The notes below the pieces were generated by a model that made no database searches, was not told the origin of the DNA, and worked only from the letters and a program-made list of their open reading frames with translations. Shown piece after piece: positions 9,679-18,813 of a DNA stretch of 64,000 nucleotides. The stretch is from the NCBI RefSeq assembly GCF_004745865.1, contig NZ_SRKZ01000008.1, positions 62,001 through 126,000 on the forward strand, read 5' to 3'. Positions within the stretch are counted from its first letter, which is position 1. The number at the start of each line of letters is the position of its first letter. The DNA comes from Hymenobacter wooponensis. GTDB taxonomy: Bacteria > Bacteroidota > Bacteroidia > Cytophagales > Hymenobacteraceae. Position numbers and translations under genes: made by a program.

Positions 9679-11874
9679 ATGATAAAACCCCAGCGCTATT
9701 TGATGTTGCTACTGACCGGGTGCGCCTTCTCCTGCGTCAACACCACGTCGCCCAGCGGCCACGACCGGGCAAAAAGCAACTCCGCCTCGGGCAGCCCCCT
9801 GCAATACGCCAACCCGTTTATGGGCACGGCCCCGCTAACTGATCCGAAAACCATCGGCTACGCGCCCCCCGAGGGGTGGCGGGGCGTGTGGGCGGGGCTG
9901 GTCTTTCCGGGCAGCTCCTTGCCCAACGCCATGGTGCAGCTAAGTCCCATCACGGAGTTTCACACGGGGGCCGGCTACGATTACGAGGACTCCGTGATTT
10001 ACGCCTTCGCCCATACCAACAAGGGCCATTGGAACCTGTGTCACCTCCCGGTTTTGCCGGTTTCCAGAGCTGCTACCCCCGATAGCTATTTTTCCCGCTT
10101 CGCTAAATCCACGGAGAAGGCCTCGCCGGGCTTCTACGGAGTTACCCTGCAGGATTACGGCGTGCAGGTAGAGCTGACCTCCACCCTGCGCTGCGGATTT
10201 CACCGCTACCGCTACCGCCAGCCCGATAACCGCAGCATCGTATTCAAACTGGCCCAGTCCAACGAACGAGTAACTAACTGGAGCATCGAAAAAGCGGGGG
10301 CGGCGGCCGTCCAGGGATTTCAGGAAACTGGCCGCCAAACCGTGTTCTTCTACGGAGAGCTAAGTGAAAACCTGCGCGACGTGGAAGTGCAAGGCCAGGG
10401 CACCAAGGATGGCCTGGCGGTGGTGCACCTGCCCGGCGGCAGCAAGCCCGTGGAGCTCCGGATCGGAATATCATTTGTGAGCGTGCAGAACGCCCGGCAG
10501 AACCTGGAGCAGGAAATTGGCCGCCGCTCTTTCGAGCAGGTGCGCCGGCAAGCTGAGAAAACCTGGGAGGAGCTACTATCGAAGGTGGAAGTGAAGGGCG
10601 GGACGCCTAAGCAGAAGCAGATGTTCTACAGCTGCCTGTACCGCTCATTCCTGTGGCCGGCGTTGCGCAGCGACCTGAACGGCGAGTTTCGGGATGTGAA
10701 GGGCGACGTGGTGAAGGCCGATTTCAACTACTACACCGAGCCCTCCCTGTGGGATACCTACCGCAACAAAGACCTGCTGATTGGGATGCTCACGCCCCAG
10801 GTGGCGACCGACGTGATCAAGTCCATGCAGGACGTCGGCCACAAGACCGGCTTCCTGCCCACCTTCTTTCACGGCGACCACGCTGCGGCGTTGATTTCCG
10901 GCTCTTACCAGCGGGGCATCACCAACTTCGACGTGCAGGATGTGTACCGGCTGATGCTGCGCAACGCCAACCTGGAGGGCGGCGCCCGTCCGCACATTGC
11001 GGAGTACCTACAGAAGGGATACATTTCCACCACGCCAGTGTCGAACCCGGAAGTGGAAACCAAGGACAAAGCTGGGGTGTCCAAAACCCTGGAGTACGCC
11101 TTCGACGACTACGCCGTGGCCCAGCTCGCCAACATTCTCAAGGATACTGCCACTTATCGGGTGATGATGGCGCGGTCGAAAAACTACCGGAACGTGTTCG
11201 ACCCCGCCACCAAGTTTATGCGCGGCCGCCTTGCCGACGGCTCCTGGGTGAAGCCTTTCGATCCGCAGTACCCTTACTACGAGTACATGTACCGGGAAGC
11301 CAACGCCTGGCAGGTATCCTTTTTTGCCCCCCACGACATGCCCGGCCTGATTGCCTTGTACGGCGGGCCCCAAGCCTTTGAGGCCAAGCTCGACTCGTTG
11401 TTTACCGTGCCCTGGAACCCTAAGCATATTGCCCGCAACGTATCGGGCTTTATTGGTCAGTATTGCCACGGCAACCAGCCCGACCACGAGACGCCGTTTT
11501 CCTACTACTTCATCGGGAAGCCCGAAAAGTCGCAGCGCCGCCTCGATGAAATCATGGACAAGTTCTACGGCATGGGCAAAGATGGCCTGGGCTACTCCGG
11601 CATGGACGACGCGGGCGAGATGTCGGCGTGGTACGTGTTCAGCTCTACTGGCCTATATCCCTATTCGGCCGCGGATGCCAAGTACCTGGTGAGCGTGCCC
11701 CTCTTCGACGAGGTTCGCTGGAAAGCGGATAATGGCCGGGTATTTACCGTGAAAAAAGCGGGCAACAGCCGCACGATGACAACTATTAAAGTGAACGGGA
11801 AAGCTCACTCGGGCTACTTCGTGGATCACGCCCTGTTCCGCGAGGGCGGCCGGTTGGAAATCGCTACGCAGTAA
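9679..11874 (+). CDS. GH92 family alpha-1,2-mannosidase lipoprotein
   Basis: GH92 enzymes are calcium-dependent exo-alpha-mannosidases that trim mannan side chains or high-mannose N-glycans. The N-terminus has a short lipoprotein signal with lipobox LLTGC (C15), so it is probably anchored to a membrane. The GH92 N-domain begins with YANPFMGT (about residue 43) and FPGSSLPNAMVQLSP. The catalytic barrel contains YSCLYRSFLWP, WDTYRNKDL and, near residues 635-655, GYSGMDDAGEMSAWYVFS with the acidic pair used as catalytic base. At 731 residues it has the normal family length. The next gene starts 76 bp downstream on the same strand, so the two are probably co-transcribed. Confidence 0.93.
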   Translation: MIKPQRYLMLLLTGCAFSCVNTTSPSGHDRAKSNSASGSPLQYANPFMGTAPLTDPKTIGYAPPEGWRGVWAGLVFPGSSLPNAMVQLSPITEFHTGAGYDYEDSVIYAFAHTNKGHWNLCHLPVLPVSRAATPDSYFSRFAKSTEKASPGFYGVTLQDYGVQVELTSTLRCGFHRYRYRQPDNRSIVFKLAQSNERVTNWSIEKAGAAAVQGFQETGRQTVFFYGELSENLRDVEVQGQGTKDGLAVVHLPGGSKPVELRIGISFVSVQNARQNLEQEIGRRSFEQVRRQAEKTWEELLSKVEVKGGTPKQKQMFYSCLYRSFLWPALRSDLNGEFRDVKGDVVKADFNYYTEPSLWDTYRNKDLLIGMLTPQVATDVIKSMQDVGHKTGFLPTFFHGDHAAALISGSYQRGITNFDVQDVYRLMLRNANLEGGARPHIAEYLQKGYISTTPVSNPEVETKDKAGVSKTLEYAFDDYAVAQLANILKDTATYRVMMARSKNYRNVFDPATKFMRGRLADGSWVKPFDPQYPYYEYMYREANAWQVSFFAPHDMPGLIALYGGPQAFEAKLDSLFTVPWNPKHIARNVSGFIGQYCHGNQPDHETPFSYYFIGKPEKSQRRLDEIMDKFYGMGKDGLGYSGMDDAGEMSAWYVFSSTGLYPYSAADAKYLVSVPLFDEVRWKADNGRVFTVKKAGNSRTMTTIKVNGKAHSGYFVDHALFREGGRLEIATQ

Positions 11875-11950
11875 CGCGAGCCCGGGGCCGCGGGCAGAGA
11901 AATGGACGATTTTCTGCTCATTATTAGATCGTATACTCACCGAAGTTACC

Positions 11951-14431
11951 ATGAAGCACTCCCTTCTGATCATGGCCCTGCTGGGGATGCTACGCGCGCC
12001 CCTGGCGGCGCAAACAGCCCCCGCGCTCCGGCCTCCGGCTTACCCGCTGATCACGCACGACCCGTTCTTCAGCGTGTGGACCTTCAGCGACACGCTCGCG
12101 GCCGCCCCCACGCGCCACTGGTCGGGGGAAGAGCAGGGCCTGGAGGGCCTGGTGCGCGTGGACGGCAAGGTCTACCAGTTTCTCGGCCAGCCTGCTCCGC
12201 AGTACCGCGCCATCATTGCCACCACCCAGGAGCAGCCGTACGCGGCCCAGTACACGTTTAGCACGCCGCCGGCGGGCTGGGAGAAACCCGGCTTCCCCGC
12301 CACGGGCTGGCGGACGGGCCCGGCTCCCTTCACCGACAACCAGACCCTGCGCGGTACCACCTGGGAGGGCGGCGACATTTGGGTGCGCCGCACGGTGCAG
12401 GTGGCCGACCCAACCACGCCCGGCCCACTTAAGGTGTTGCTCCAGCACGACGACGAAGCCGAAGTGTATTTAAACGGCGTGCTGCTCACCAGCCAACCCG
12501 GCGCCAATGGGCGCTACGAGTACTTCGACGTGCCGGCCGCCGCCCGGCAGGCGCTGCGCCAGGGCGCAAACGTACTGGCCCTGCACGCCCACAGCCACGT
12601 GGGCGCCGAGTTTCTGGATGCGGGCCTGTACGAGGCCCTGCCCCCGCCGCCGGCCCCCGCGAGGGCCCGGCAAACCAGCGTAACGGTAACGGCCACGCAG
12701 ACCACGTACCAGTTTCTGGCTGGCCCGGTGCAGCTGACCGTGAACTTCCTCTCCCCCCTACTGCTCGATGAGCTGGAAACAGTGGCCCGGCCCGTGAGCT
12801 ACCTGACCTTTACCGCGGCCGCCACCGACGGCAGGGCGCACCCGGTGCAGGTGTTGCTAACGGCGAGTGGCCGCCTGGCCGCCAACACCGGCTACCAGCC
12901 CGTCCTCACCCAAGCCGGCCAAGCCGGCCCCCTGGGCTGGCAGGCCGTGGGCACGAGCTCTCAGGCCGTGCTCGGCCAGGCCGGCGACAACGCCCGTATC
13001 GACTGGGGGCAGGCCTACCTGGCGGCCCCCTTCCCAGCGAAGCTGACCACGGGTGAGCCCCAGGCAATGCGAAGCGCCTTCACGAAAGCGGGCACCCTGG
13101 CGGCCGCTCCCGGGCCGCGGCGCGGCCCGGCTCAGCGCGTGGCCCTGGCCGCCGTGCTGGAGCTAGGGGCGGTAACCAACCCCACGGAGCGCCACCTGCT
13201 GCTCGGCTACGACGATGTGTATTCAGTGCAGTACTTCGGCCGGAACCTGCGCGGGTGGTGGCGGCGCGACCCCGCCACCACCATGCCCCAGGTGCTGCAG
13301 GCAGCCGAAGCCGACTACGGCCGCCTGCGTCAGAAGAGCACGGCTTTCGACCGGCAACTGTACGCCGATGCCCAGGCCGCCGGGGGCAAGGAGTACGCCG
13401 ACCTATGCCAGCTGGCCTACCGCCAGACCATTGCCGCCCACAAGATAGTGGCGGGACCCACGGGCGAGGTGCTCACCTTTTCCAAGGAAAACTTCTCGGG
13501 GGGCTTTATTGGCACGGTCGACGTTACCTACCCCTCGGCCCCGTTGTTTTTGCTCTACAACAACGAGCTCGCCAAGGGCCTGCTGCGCTTCATCTTCGAC
13601 TACAGCGAATCCGGCCGCTGGAAAAAAGACTTCCCGGCCCACGACTTGGGGACCTACCCCCTGGCCAACGACCAGAAGTACGGGGAGGACATGCCGGTGG
13701 AGGAAGCGGGCAACATGCTCATCCTGACGGCCGCCGCCGTTAAGATGGATGGCAAGCCGGACTTCGCGCGCCAGCACTGGCCCGTGCTCACCAAGTGGGT
13801 GGGCTTCCTGAAGCGCGACGGCTTTGACCCCGCCAACCAGCTCAGCACCGATGACTTTGCCGGGCACCTGGCCCGCAACGTGAACTTGTCGGTGAAGGCC
13901 ATTATGGGGATTGCCTGCTACGGGCAACTGGCCCGGCAGCTGGGCGACCAGAAAACGGCGGACGAGTACACCGCCCTCGCCCGCGACTACGCCCAGCGCT
14001 GGATGGCCATGTCCGCGACGGGCGACCACTACGCCCTAACGTTTGATAAAACCCCGGGCTCGTGGAGCCAAAAGTATAATCTGGTGTGGGACAAGCTGCT
14101 AGGCCTCAACATCTTCCCGCCAGAAGTTGCCCAGCAGGAAATAGCCTATTACCTAACCCGGCAGGGGCGCTACGGCCTGCCCCTCGACAGCCGCAAGACC
14201 TACACCAAGTCCGACTGGATTATGTGGACGGCTACCATGGCCAGCAAGCCCGCCGATTTTCAGGCGTTGATCAGGCCCGTTTGGCAGTTTGCCAACGACT
14301 CCCCCACCCGCGTGCCGCTGACTGACTGGCACGAAACCACCGACGCCCGGCAAGTCGGCTTCCAGGCGCGCTCCGTGGTTGGCGGCTACTTCATAAAGAT
14401 GCTAGAACAGCGTACGGCGCAAAAGCCCTGA
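11951..14431 (+). CDS. Secreted glutaminase-like protein (DUF4964/DUF5127/DUF4965/DUF1793 architecture)
   Basis: The 826-residue protein has a signal peptide (MKHSLLIMALLGML, cleavage after AAQ near residue 22). It then shows the segment order known from fungal GtaA-type glutaminases and their Bacteroidota relatives. YPLITHDPFFSVWTFSD at about residue 31 is the DUF4964-type start. A beta-sandwich insertion follows that resembles a jelly-roll module (LQHDDEAEVYLNGVLL). The C-terminal half carries LLLGYDDVYSVQYFG, KENFSGGFIGTVDVTYPS and TYPLANDQKYGEDMPVEEAG, typical of DUF4965/DUF1793. Such proteins often sit beside GH92 genes. Whether the substrate is glutamine or a glycan is open; context favours a role in glycoprotein breakdown. 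Confidence 0.85.
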   Translation: MKHSLLIMALLGMLRAPLAAQTAPALRPPAYPLITHDPFFSVWTFSDTLAAAPTRHWSGEEQGLEGLVRVDGKVYQFLGQPAPQYRAIIATTQEQPYAAQYTFSTPPAGWEKPGFPATGWRTGPAPFTDNQTLRGTTWEGGDIWVRRTVQVADPTTPGPLKVLLQHDDEAEVYLNGVLLTSQPGANGRYEYFDVPAAARQALRQGANVLALHAHSHVGAEFLDAGLYEALPPPPAPARARQTSVTVTATQTTYQFLAGPVQLTVNFLSPLLLDELETVARPVSYLTFTAAATDGRAHPVQVLLTASGRLAANTGYQPVLTQAGQAGPLGWQAVGTSSQAVLGQAGDNARIDWGQAYLAAPFPAKLTTGEPQAMRSAFTKAGTLAAAPGPRRGPAQRVALAAVLELGAVTNPTERHLLLGYDDVYSVQYFGRNLRGWWRRDPATTMPQVLQAAEADYGRLRQKSTAFDRQLYADAQAAGGKEYADLCQLAYRQTIAAHKIVAGPTGEVLTFSKENFSGGFIGTVDVTYPSAPLFLLYNNELAKGLLRFIFDYSESGRWKKDFPAHDLGTYPLANDQKYGEDMPVEEAGNMLILTAAAVKMDGKPDFARQHWPVLTKWVGFLKRDGFDPANQLSTDDFAGHLARNVNLSVKAIMGIACYGQLARQLGDQKTADEYTALARDYAQRWMAMSATGDHYALTFDKTPGSWSQKYNLVWDKLLGLNIFPPEVAQQEIAYYLTRQGRYGLPLDSRKTYTKSDWIMWTATMASKPADFQALIRPVWQFANDSPTRVPLTDWHETTDARQVGFQARSVVGGYFIKMLEQRTAQKP

Positions 14432-14460
14432 CCGGGGTTTTTGCCCCCAGCAGCCCGGTC
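14430..14460 (+). terminator. Weak hairpin at the end of the mannan operon
   Basis: GACCGGG (14430-14436) pairs with CCCGGTC (14454-14460) right after the stop of the DUF4965 gene. There is no T-run, so a role in transcription termination is only possible. Confidence 0.3.
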
Positions 14461-14557
14461 CGAGGTGCCTAAACCGGAAGGGTCAGCGCCGCCGGGCAGG
14501 GCTTGGCGGCCCACCAACCCCGCGGGACGTAGCCCCAAGCAAGCCGGCCGCGAGCCG

Positions 14558-14857
14558 CTAGAGCAGGAGCAGCACCAGCACCAGCAGGGTACGCTGCCGC
14601 GCGGCCGGCTCCGCCGGTAGGTGAGCGAGCAGAGTTAGCACGTGGGCCGCGGAAGGCACCTCATCCCCTTGCCGCGAGTGGGTAGGCCACGGGATGCCGG
14701 ACCAGGTCTGCACGACAAAGGTTAGCTGATCGGTCAGGCGCCGTAGGCGAGCTTCCCAGTAGGGAGTGTGCGCCGGTAACTGGAGGAGTTCCTGACGCAG
14801 CAAACGCAGCATGGCTGCCGTAGTCAGAGTAGGCGAAGGCGTAGCAGGTAGAGGCAT
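14558..14857 (-). CDS. Hypothetical small protein
   Basis: A 99-residue frame starting at the ATG at 14857 (MPLPATPSPTL). The middle part is helical and Leu/Arg-rich (AAMLRLLRQELLQLPAHT, WEARLRRLTDQLTFVVQTW), with a low-complexity Leu-rich end (LLVLVLLLL). No domain was recognised. It bears a faint resemblance in pattern to the small frame at 36512-36703, which may point to a family of small lineage-specific proteins. It stands alone between the mannan operon and an AraC regulator. It could also be a chance frame. Confidence 0.35.
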   Translation of the reverse strand: MPLPATPSPTLTTAAMLRLLRQELLQLPAHTPYWEARLRRLTDQLTFVVQTWSGIPWPTHSRQGDEVPSAAHVLTLLAHLPAEPAARQRTLLVLVLLLL

Positions 14858-15409
14858 AATAGAGCAGCATAAACTAGCTCCACTACTGCAAAACATACCT
14901 AAAGGATATCTGATCGGTAGGGCTCCGGGCCGGCCCACCGCCCTTGAAAAGGGCCGCGACTAGGTTCGTCGGAAAGAGGGCCTTGTTCACCGGGTAAATA
15001 ACCAGTTTTAGCAGAAGCGGTAACGTTTAAAAATGTAGGCCAGTGCTGTGGTAGGTTGGGCCAGCCCGGCCGCCAGAGTGGGCCTTGCAAGGCTAGGATT
15101 GCACCCTTTCCAGTAGATCGGCAATGAGGAGCTAGATGCTCAAGCTATCCAGCCGAGTCATGAGCGTTGGCCTTAAAGCCGTTATCGGGCGTGAGCTGGG
15201 CCTTGCGGCGCTTTGCACTACCGGCTTGGGTTGCCGGAGCATCGCGCCCCGAGTATCCCGAAGGCCGGTAATCAGGCTTTTTACTGCGGAACCCCTATTT
15301 TCATCCCCCGGTCCTCTCCTTGATTACCCCCTGCTGCAAATGACGAAACTCGACGCCGGGGACTGGCCTAGGTAATCCTGCTTGCTACTTACTCAGCCTA
15401 TTCCCCTGC
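14858..15409. other. Intergenic region upstream of AraC regulator
   Basis: About 550 bases without a convincing gene. A 79-residue frame at 15136-15375 has no recognisable features and composition unlike a protein. The region should contain the promoter of the AraC-type gene at 15410. Confidence 0.4.
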
Positions 15410-16390
15410 ATGACGTTCAGTTTTTTTGCGACGCCCGAATTCGACTTCCTCACGCAGTTTGCGCAGCAGCTTCAGGTGCCGGCCCCCCACGACCTGGTAG
15501 TCATTCCGGCGCACTTGGGCCAGGGCTACGTGCGCAAGCTCCAGTTCGGGCCCGACTTCAAGCTGGTTATCCACCGCTACGTGCTCCAGGAAGACCTCAT
15601 CCTTAAGCGCCAGGCAGTAGATGGGGACAACGACCTAATAACCATCTTCTTCTACAACAACGAGCAGCCCCTCGATATTGCCTACACCAATCACGGGCAG
15701 GTTCGGTTTTCTCAGCGCGACGATTCCGCCATTCAGCTAACGTCCAATGATTTAAGCTCCGTTATTCGCTTCCCGGCGCACCACGCCATCCATTACGTGG
15801 TGGTGGGCATAAAAGCAGCCCAGCTGAAGGCGCTGTTGGCCGTGAGGGAGCCCCATGCGGTGCTGGACACGCTGACGGCCGCGGGCAGCTCCTTTTTGTT
15901 TTTTGAGGGGATGACGGCGGAAGCCAAGCTGCTGCTTAGGAATATAACGGAAGTGAACCTGCACGACAGCTTGGGCAGCTTCTACACCCAAATTAAGGTG
16001 CAGGAGCTGCTTTACCTGCTCTTCCGCAAGCTGTTCCTGCGCGAGTCCACCCCGCACCAGCCTATTAATAGCGCCGATGCGGAGCGGCTGCTGCTCGTGC
16101 GCAATCAGCTGCTCGATGACCTAGGTACGCCCCCCGTCTTGCGGGAGCTGGCCCAGCAGGCTGCCATGAGCGAAACCAAGCTCAAGCAACTCTTCAAGCA
16201 AACCTTTGGCAGTACCGTTTACACCTATTACCAGCAAGTCCGCATGAAGGAAGCCGCCTTCCTGCTCAAACAAGGCCGGCATTCGGTGGCCGAGGTGGGC
16301 TATGAGCTGGGCTTTTCCAATCTGAGTCATTTCAGCCGGCTATTCGAAAAGCATTACGGCCTCCACCCCAAACGCTATTCCCAGTCGTAG
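15410..16390 (+). CDS. AraC family transcriptional regulator
   Basis: A 326-residue regulator with an N-terminal effector or oligomerisation domain (about residues 1-220, no recognised ligand motif) and a C-terminal double helix-turn-helix (about residues 230-325). The latter contains LRELAQQAAMSETKLKQLFK in the first HTH, then VAEVGYELGFSNLSHFSRLF and the terminal GLHPKRYSQ. It belongs to the same subfamily as the regulator at 57170-58111, which shares the LGFSNLSHFxRLFE signature and a similar overall length. It lies convergent with the cupin gene, separated by 7 bp. No operon partner is evident, so its target is unknown. Confidence 0.92.
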   Translation: MTFSFFATPEFDFLTQFAQQLQVPAPHDLVVIPAHLGQGYVRKLQFGPDFKLVIHRYVLQEDLILKRQAVDGDNDLITIFFYNNEQPLDIAYTNHGQVRFSQRDDSAIQLTSNDLSSVIRFPAHHAIHYVVVGIKAAQLKALLAVREPHAVLDTLTAAGSSFLFFEGMTAEAKLLLRNITEVNLHDSLGSFYTQIKVQELLYLLFRKLFLRESTPHQPINSADAERLLLVRNQLLDDLGTPPVLRELAQQAAMSETKLKQLFKQTFGSTVYTYYQQVRMKEAAFLLKQGRHSVAEVGYELGFSNLSHFSRLFEKHYGLHPKRYSQS

Positions 16391-16397
16391 GGGGCCT

Positions 16398-16898
16398 TCA
16401 GTCGAGATAGTTCGGTGGAAATACCTGTTGCCCGTGCTTTTCCGCAAGGGCTTGCACCCGTTTAATGGCCGTTTCGTCGAGCACCGGCGGGGGCAGAAAC
16501 TGGCCGAAAGCTACCGGCTGGCCAATCTCCAGGAAGAACGCTTCTAGGCCGGCCGGCACCACCGTGCACAGCAACCGGGCCGGCTGCTCGGTCTTGTTCT
16601 TGAAGCCGTGCACCACGCCACCCTTCGGAATGCGGATAAATGCGCCCGCAGCAGCCACGGTAGTGCCGAACTCGGATTTCACTTCCACCTCGCCTTCCAC
16701 AACGTAGAAGGTTTCTTCTAGGTCGGGGTGGGCATGCGGACCCGGGCCGCCGCCGGGCGGAACCAGCATGTCGATAGTGGCGTAGGCGCCCGCCGTGTCG
16801 TTTCCGCTGGCCAGGATGCGGTAGGTGCTGCCACCCACCGAAATCGTGGGGCCCTGCTCAGGGGCTAGGGTACTGGGGGACTGTTTGTAGGTTTCCAT
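16398..16898 (-). CDS. Cupin domain-containing protein
   Basis: A small single-domain cupin of about 166 residues. The first conserved cupin motif is seen as GPGPHAHPDLEETFYVVEGE, with two His and one Glu as metal ligands. The second is weaker, around PKGGVVHGFKN. I chose the ATG at 16898 (METYKQSP) because the 22 residues upstream look non-coding. Function is not predictable from the fold alone; related proteins include small-molecule dioxygenases and sugar-binding cupins. It is divergent from the quinone-oxidoreductase-like gene at 17241, which suggests shared control. Confidence 0.85.
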   Translation of the reverse strand: METYKQSPSTLAPEQGPTISVGGSTYRILASGNDTAGAYATIDMLVPPGGGPGPHAHPDLEETFYVVEGEVEVKSEFGTTVAAAGAFIRIPKGGVVHGFKNKTEQPARLLCTVVPAGLEAFFLEIGQPVAFGQFLPPPVLDETAIKRVQALAEKHGQQVFPPNYLD

Positions 16899-17240
16899 GT
16901 GACTCGATACAGTGTGACGCAAAAGTCCGGCGGCCGCCCGCAGCCGGCTATTCCAAAAGGACAATAAATCAGCTTTATCCGGCGAAGGACTCCCCCGTCG
17001 GATTGGACTGATTTTGCGCCATTCTGCGCTAGTGGGCCAGCGGCCGGCCGGCCACCTTTGCTGCGCAGGCTACCCCCCCGGCCGCCTATCGTCTCCGCCC
17101 TGCTTTTCAGCCCCGGCTCAGCCCGGCAGAGCAGCTGAGCCTCGGTACTACGGGGCGGTAACCGCGCGGGGCCCCAGTCGGGGCGGCCTTGGTGCGCGGC
17201 CCGAAGCCTACACGGAGTAGAGTTCACTAACGAGCATATC
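16899..17240. other. Divergent intergenic region, cupin / oxidoreductase
   Basis: 342 bases that must carry both promoters. CACCTTTG at 17053-17060 on the plus strand is one mismatch from the Bacteroidota -7 consensus TAnnTTTG, about 180 bp upstream of the oxidoreductase. No operator palindrome was noticed. Confidence 0.35.
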
Positions 17241-18179
17241 ATGCGAAAAATACAGTATGACCGCTTCGGCGACGAGCAGGTCCTGGAGGTGCGGGAGCAG
17301 CCCACCCCTACTATCGGAAAAAATCAACTGCTGATTCGGGTCAAGGCGGCTTCCATCAACCCCCTGGATTGGAAGCTGTACCGGGGCGAGATGAAACTAC
17401 TGTCGGGCTCCGCATTCCCCAAAGCAGTCGGCATCGATTTTTCGGGCGTGGTAGCCCAAACGGGCCCCGGCGTGACGCGCTTCCAGGTGGGCGATGCCGT
17501 GTTTGGCCTGCTGGACACGTTCAAAGGGGGCGCCCTAGCCGACTACGTAGTGGCCACTGAAGGGGATATTGCCCCGAAACCGAGCACTATCTCGTTTGAG
17601 CAGGCGGCGGCGCTGCCGGTAACGGGATTGGCCGCGCTGCAGATCCTGGACCAGTTGGCTGCCGTTCAGGCGGGCTACGAGGTGTTGCTCAACGGCGCTA
17701 CCGGTGGGGTGGGCATGCTGGCCCTGCAAATTGCCAAGCGGCGGGGGGCCAGCGTTACGGCGGTAGCCGGCCCAGCAGGCGCAACCCTCACCTCCTGGGG
17801 CGCCGATACGGTGCTCGACTACACTAAGCAGGATCTGACCCGCCTTTCCCAACGCTTTGATACCATCATCGACCTGTCGGACAAGCTTTCCTTTGCCGCC
17901 GCCAAAAAGCTGCTCAAGCCCCGCGCCACGTTCGTCAGCACCCTGCCCTCCCCTTGGAGCCTGGCCGCATCCTTTCTCCATAACCTGTTCTCGGCTCAAA
18001 AGCACCGCATTCTGATCCTGAAGCCCACGGCCCAGGGACTAGCCGACTTAGCTGCCTTGGCGCAAGACCAGCTGCAGATCCCGGTGGAGAAGGTGTACAA
18101 CTTAGCCAGCGTGAGGCAGGCCTACCGCGAAACCAGCCGCGGTGAGGTGAGGGGCAAGACCGTGATTACCCTCGATTAA
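17241..18179 (+). CDS. NADP-dependent medium-chain oxidoreductase (quinone oxidoreductase-like)
   Basis: A zinc-free medium-chain dehydrogenase/reductase of 312 residues. The N-terminal GroES-like domain includes VKAASINPLDWKLYRG and VGIDFSGVVAQTGPGV. The Rossmann domain has the nucleotide-binding LNGATGGVGMLALQIAK at about residues 152-168. Zinc-ligand cysteines of true alcohol dehydrogenases are absent, so the protein probably reduces quinones or activated alkenes with NADPH. It faces the cupin gene from the other side of a shared 342-bp promoter region. It ends before a 630-bp gene-free stretch. Confidence 0.9.
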   Translation: MRKIQYDRFGDEQVLEVREQPTPTIGKNQLLIRVKAASINPLDWKLYRGEMKLLSGSAFPKAVGIDFSGVVAQTGPGVTRFQVGDAVFGLLDTFKGGALADYVVATEGDIAPKPSTISFEQAAALPVTGLAALQILDQLAAVQAGYEVLLNGATGGVGMLALQIAKRRGASVTAVAGPAGATLTSWGADTVLDYTKQDLTRLSQRFDTIIDLSDKLSFAAAKKLLKPRATFVSTLPSPWSLAASFLHNLFSAQKHRILILKPTAQGLADLAALAQDQLQIPVEKVYNLASVRQAYRETSRGEVRGKTVITLD

Positions 18180-18813
18180 GCGTAGCGCTATCGCCAGTGA
18201 TGCAGCTGCTCCCCTGCCCCAAGCCGTAGGTAGGTCGAAGACCGACGAGCTGCAGTAGGCCACGCTGCGCGAAGCAAGAGGAACCCCAGCTCCAGGAACT
18301 GGCCACCGTGGCACCGCCTGGCTTGCGCAGGTACAACGATGATTACTCCCCGCAATTGGCTTGGCAACAATGACCGGCCCGACCTGCTACTTGGAGCTCG
18401 CCTGGCATCGCCCGGGGGCAGGGTCTGGGCGGAGCAGGGGGTGGCCTAGGCCCCTGCATCGCCCCTTGCGCCGGGAAGGATGCTTTCTGCCACCGTCCCT
18501 TGGTAGATGCCCCAATGCTTCAGGCGTTTACACCTTGCCAATGGGCTTGGCTTAAGCGCTTAGTTCATAACTAAAGTAAAGGCTGGAGCTCAACAAAACC
18601 GCCCTGTTCTTACCCAGCCTGGAGCCCGGCTTTGGGGAGCAAACGGGGGAGTACTTATTACCGAAAAGCAGATTTTATCCTCGAAATCAACAGTTTAATC
18701 AAACCTAGTTGCGGATTTGCCGTCTTTAAGGAAGCACCGGGATGCCGTGGGTTATGAGCCCCTGAACCCCGGGCGAAATTTTAAGCCCTTACTACCCTTC
18801 CTTTCCGTCCGCT
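18180..18813. other. Intergenic region upstream of outer-membrane barrel gene
   Basis: 634 bases with no supported gene. The last 200 bases are more AT-rich and probably carry the promoter of the gene at 18814. I saw no strong hairpin or repeat. Confidence 0.4.
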
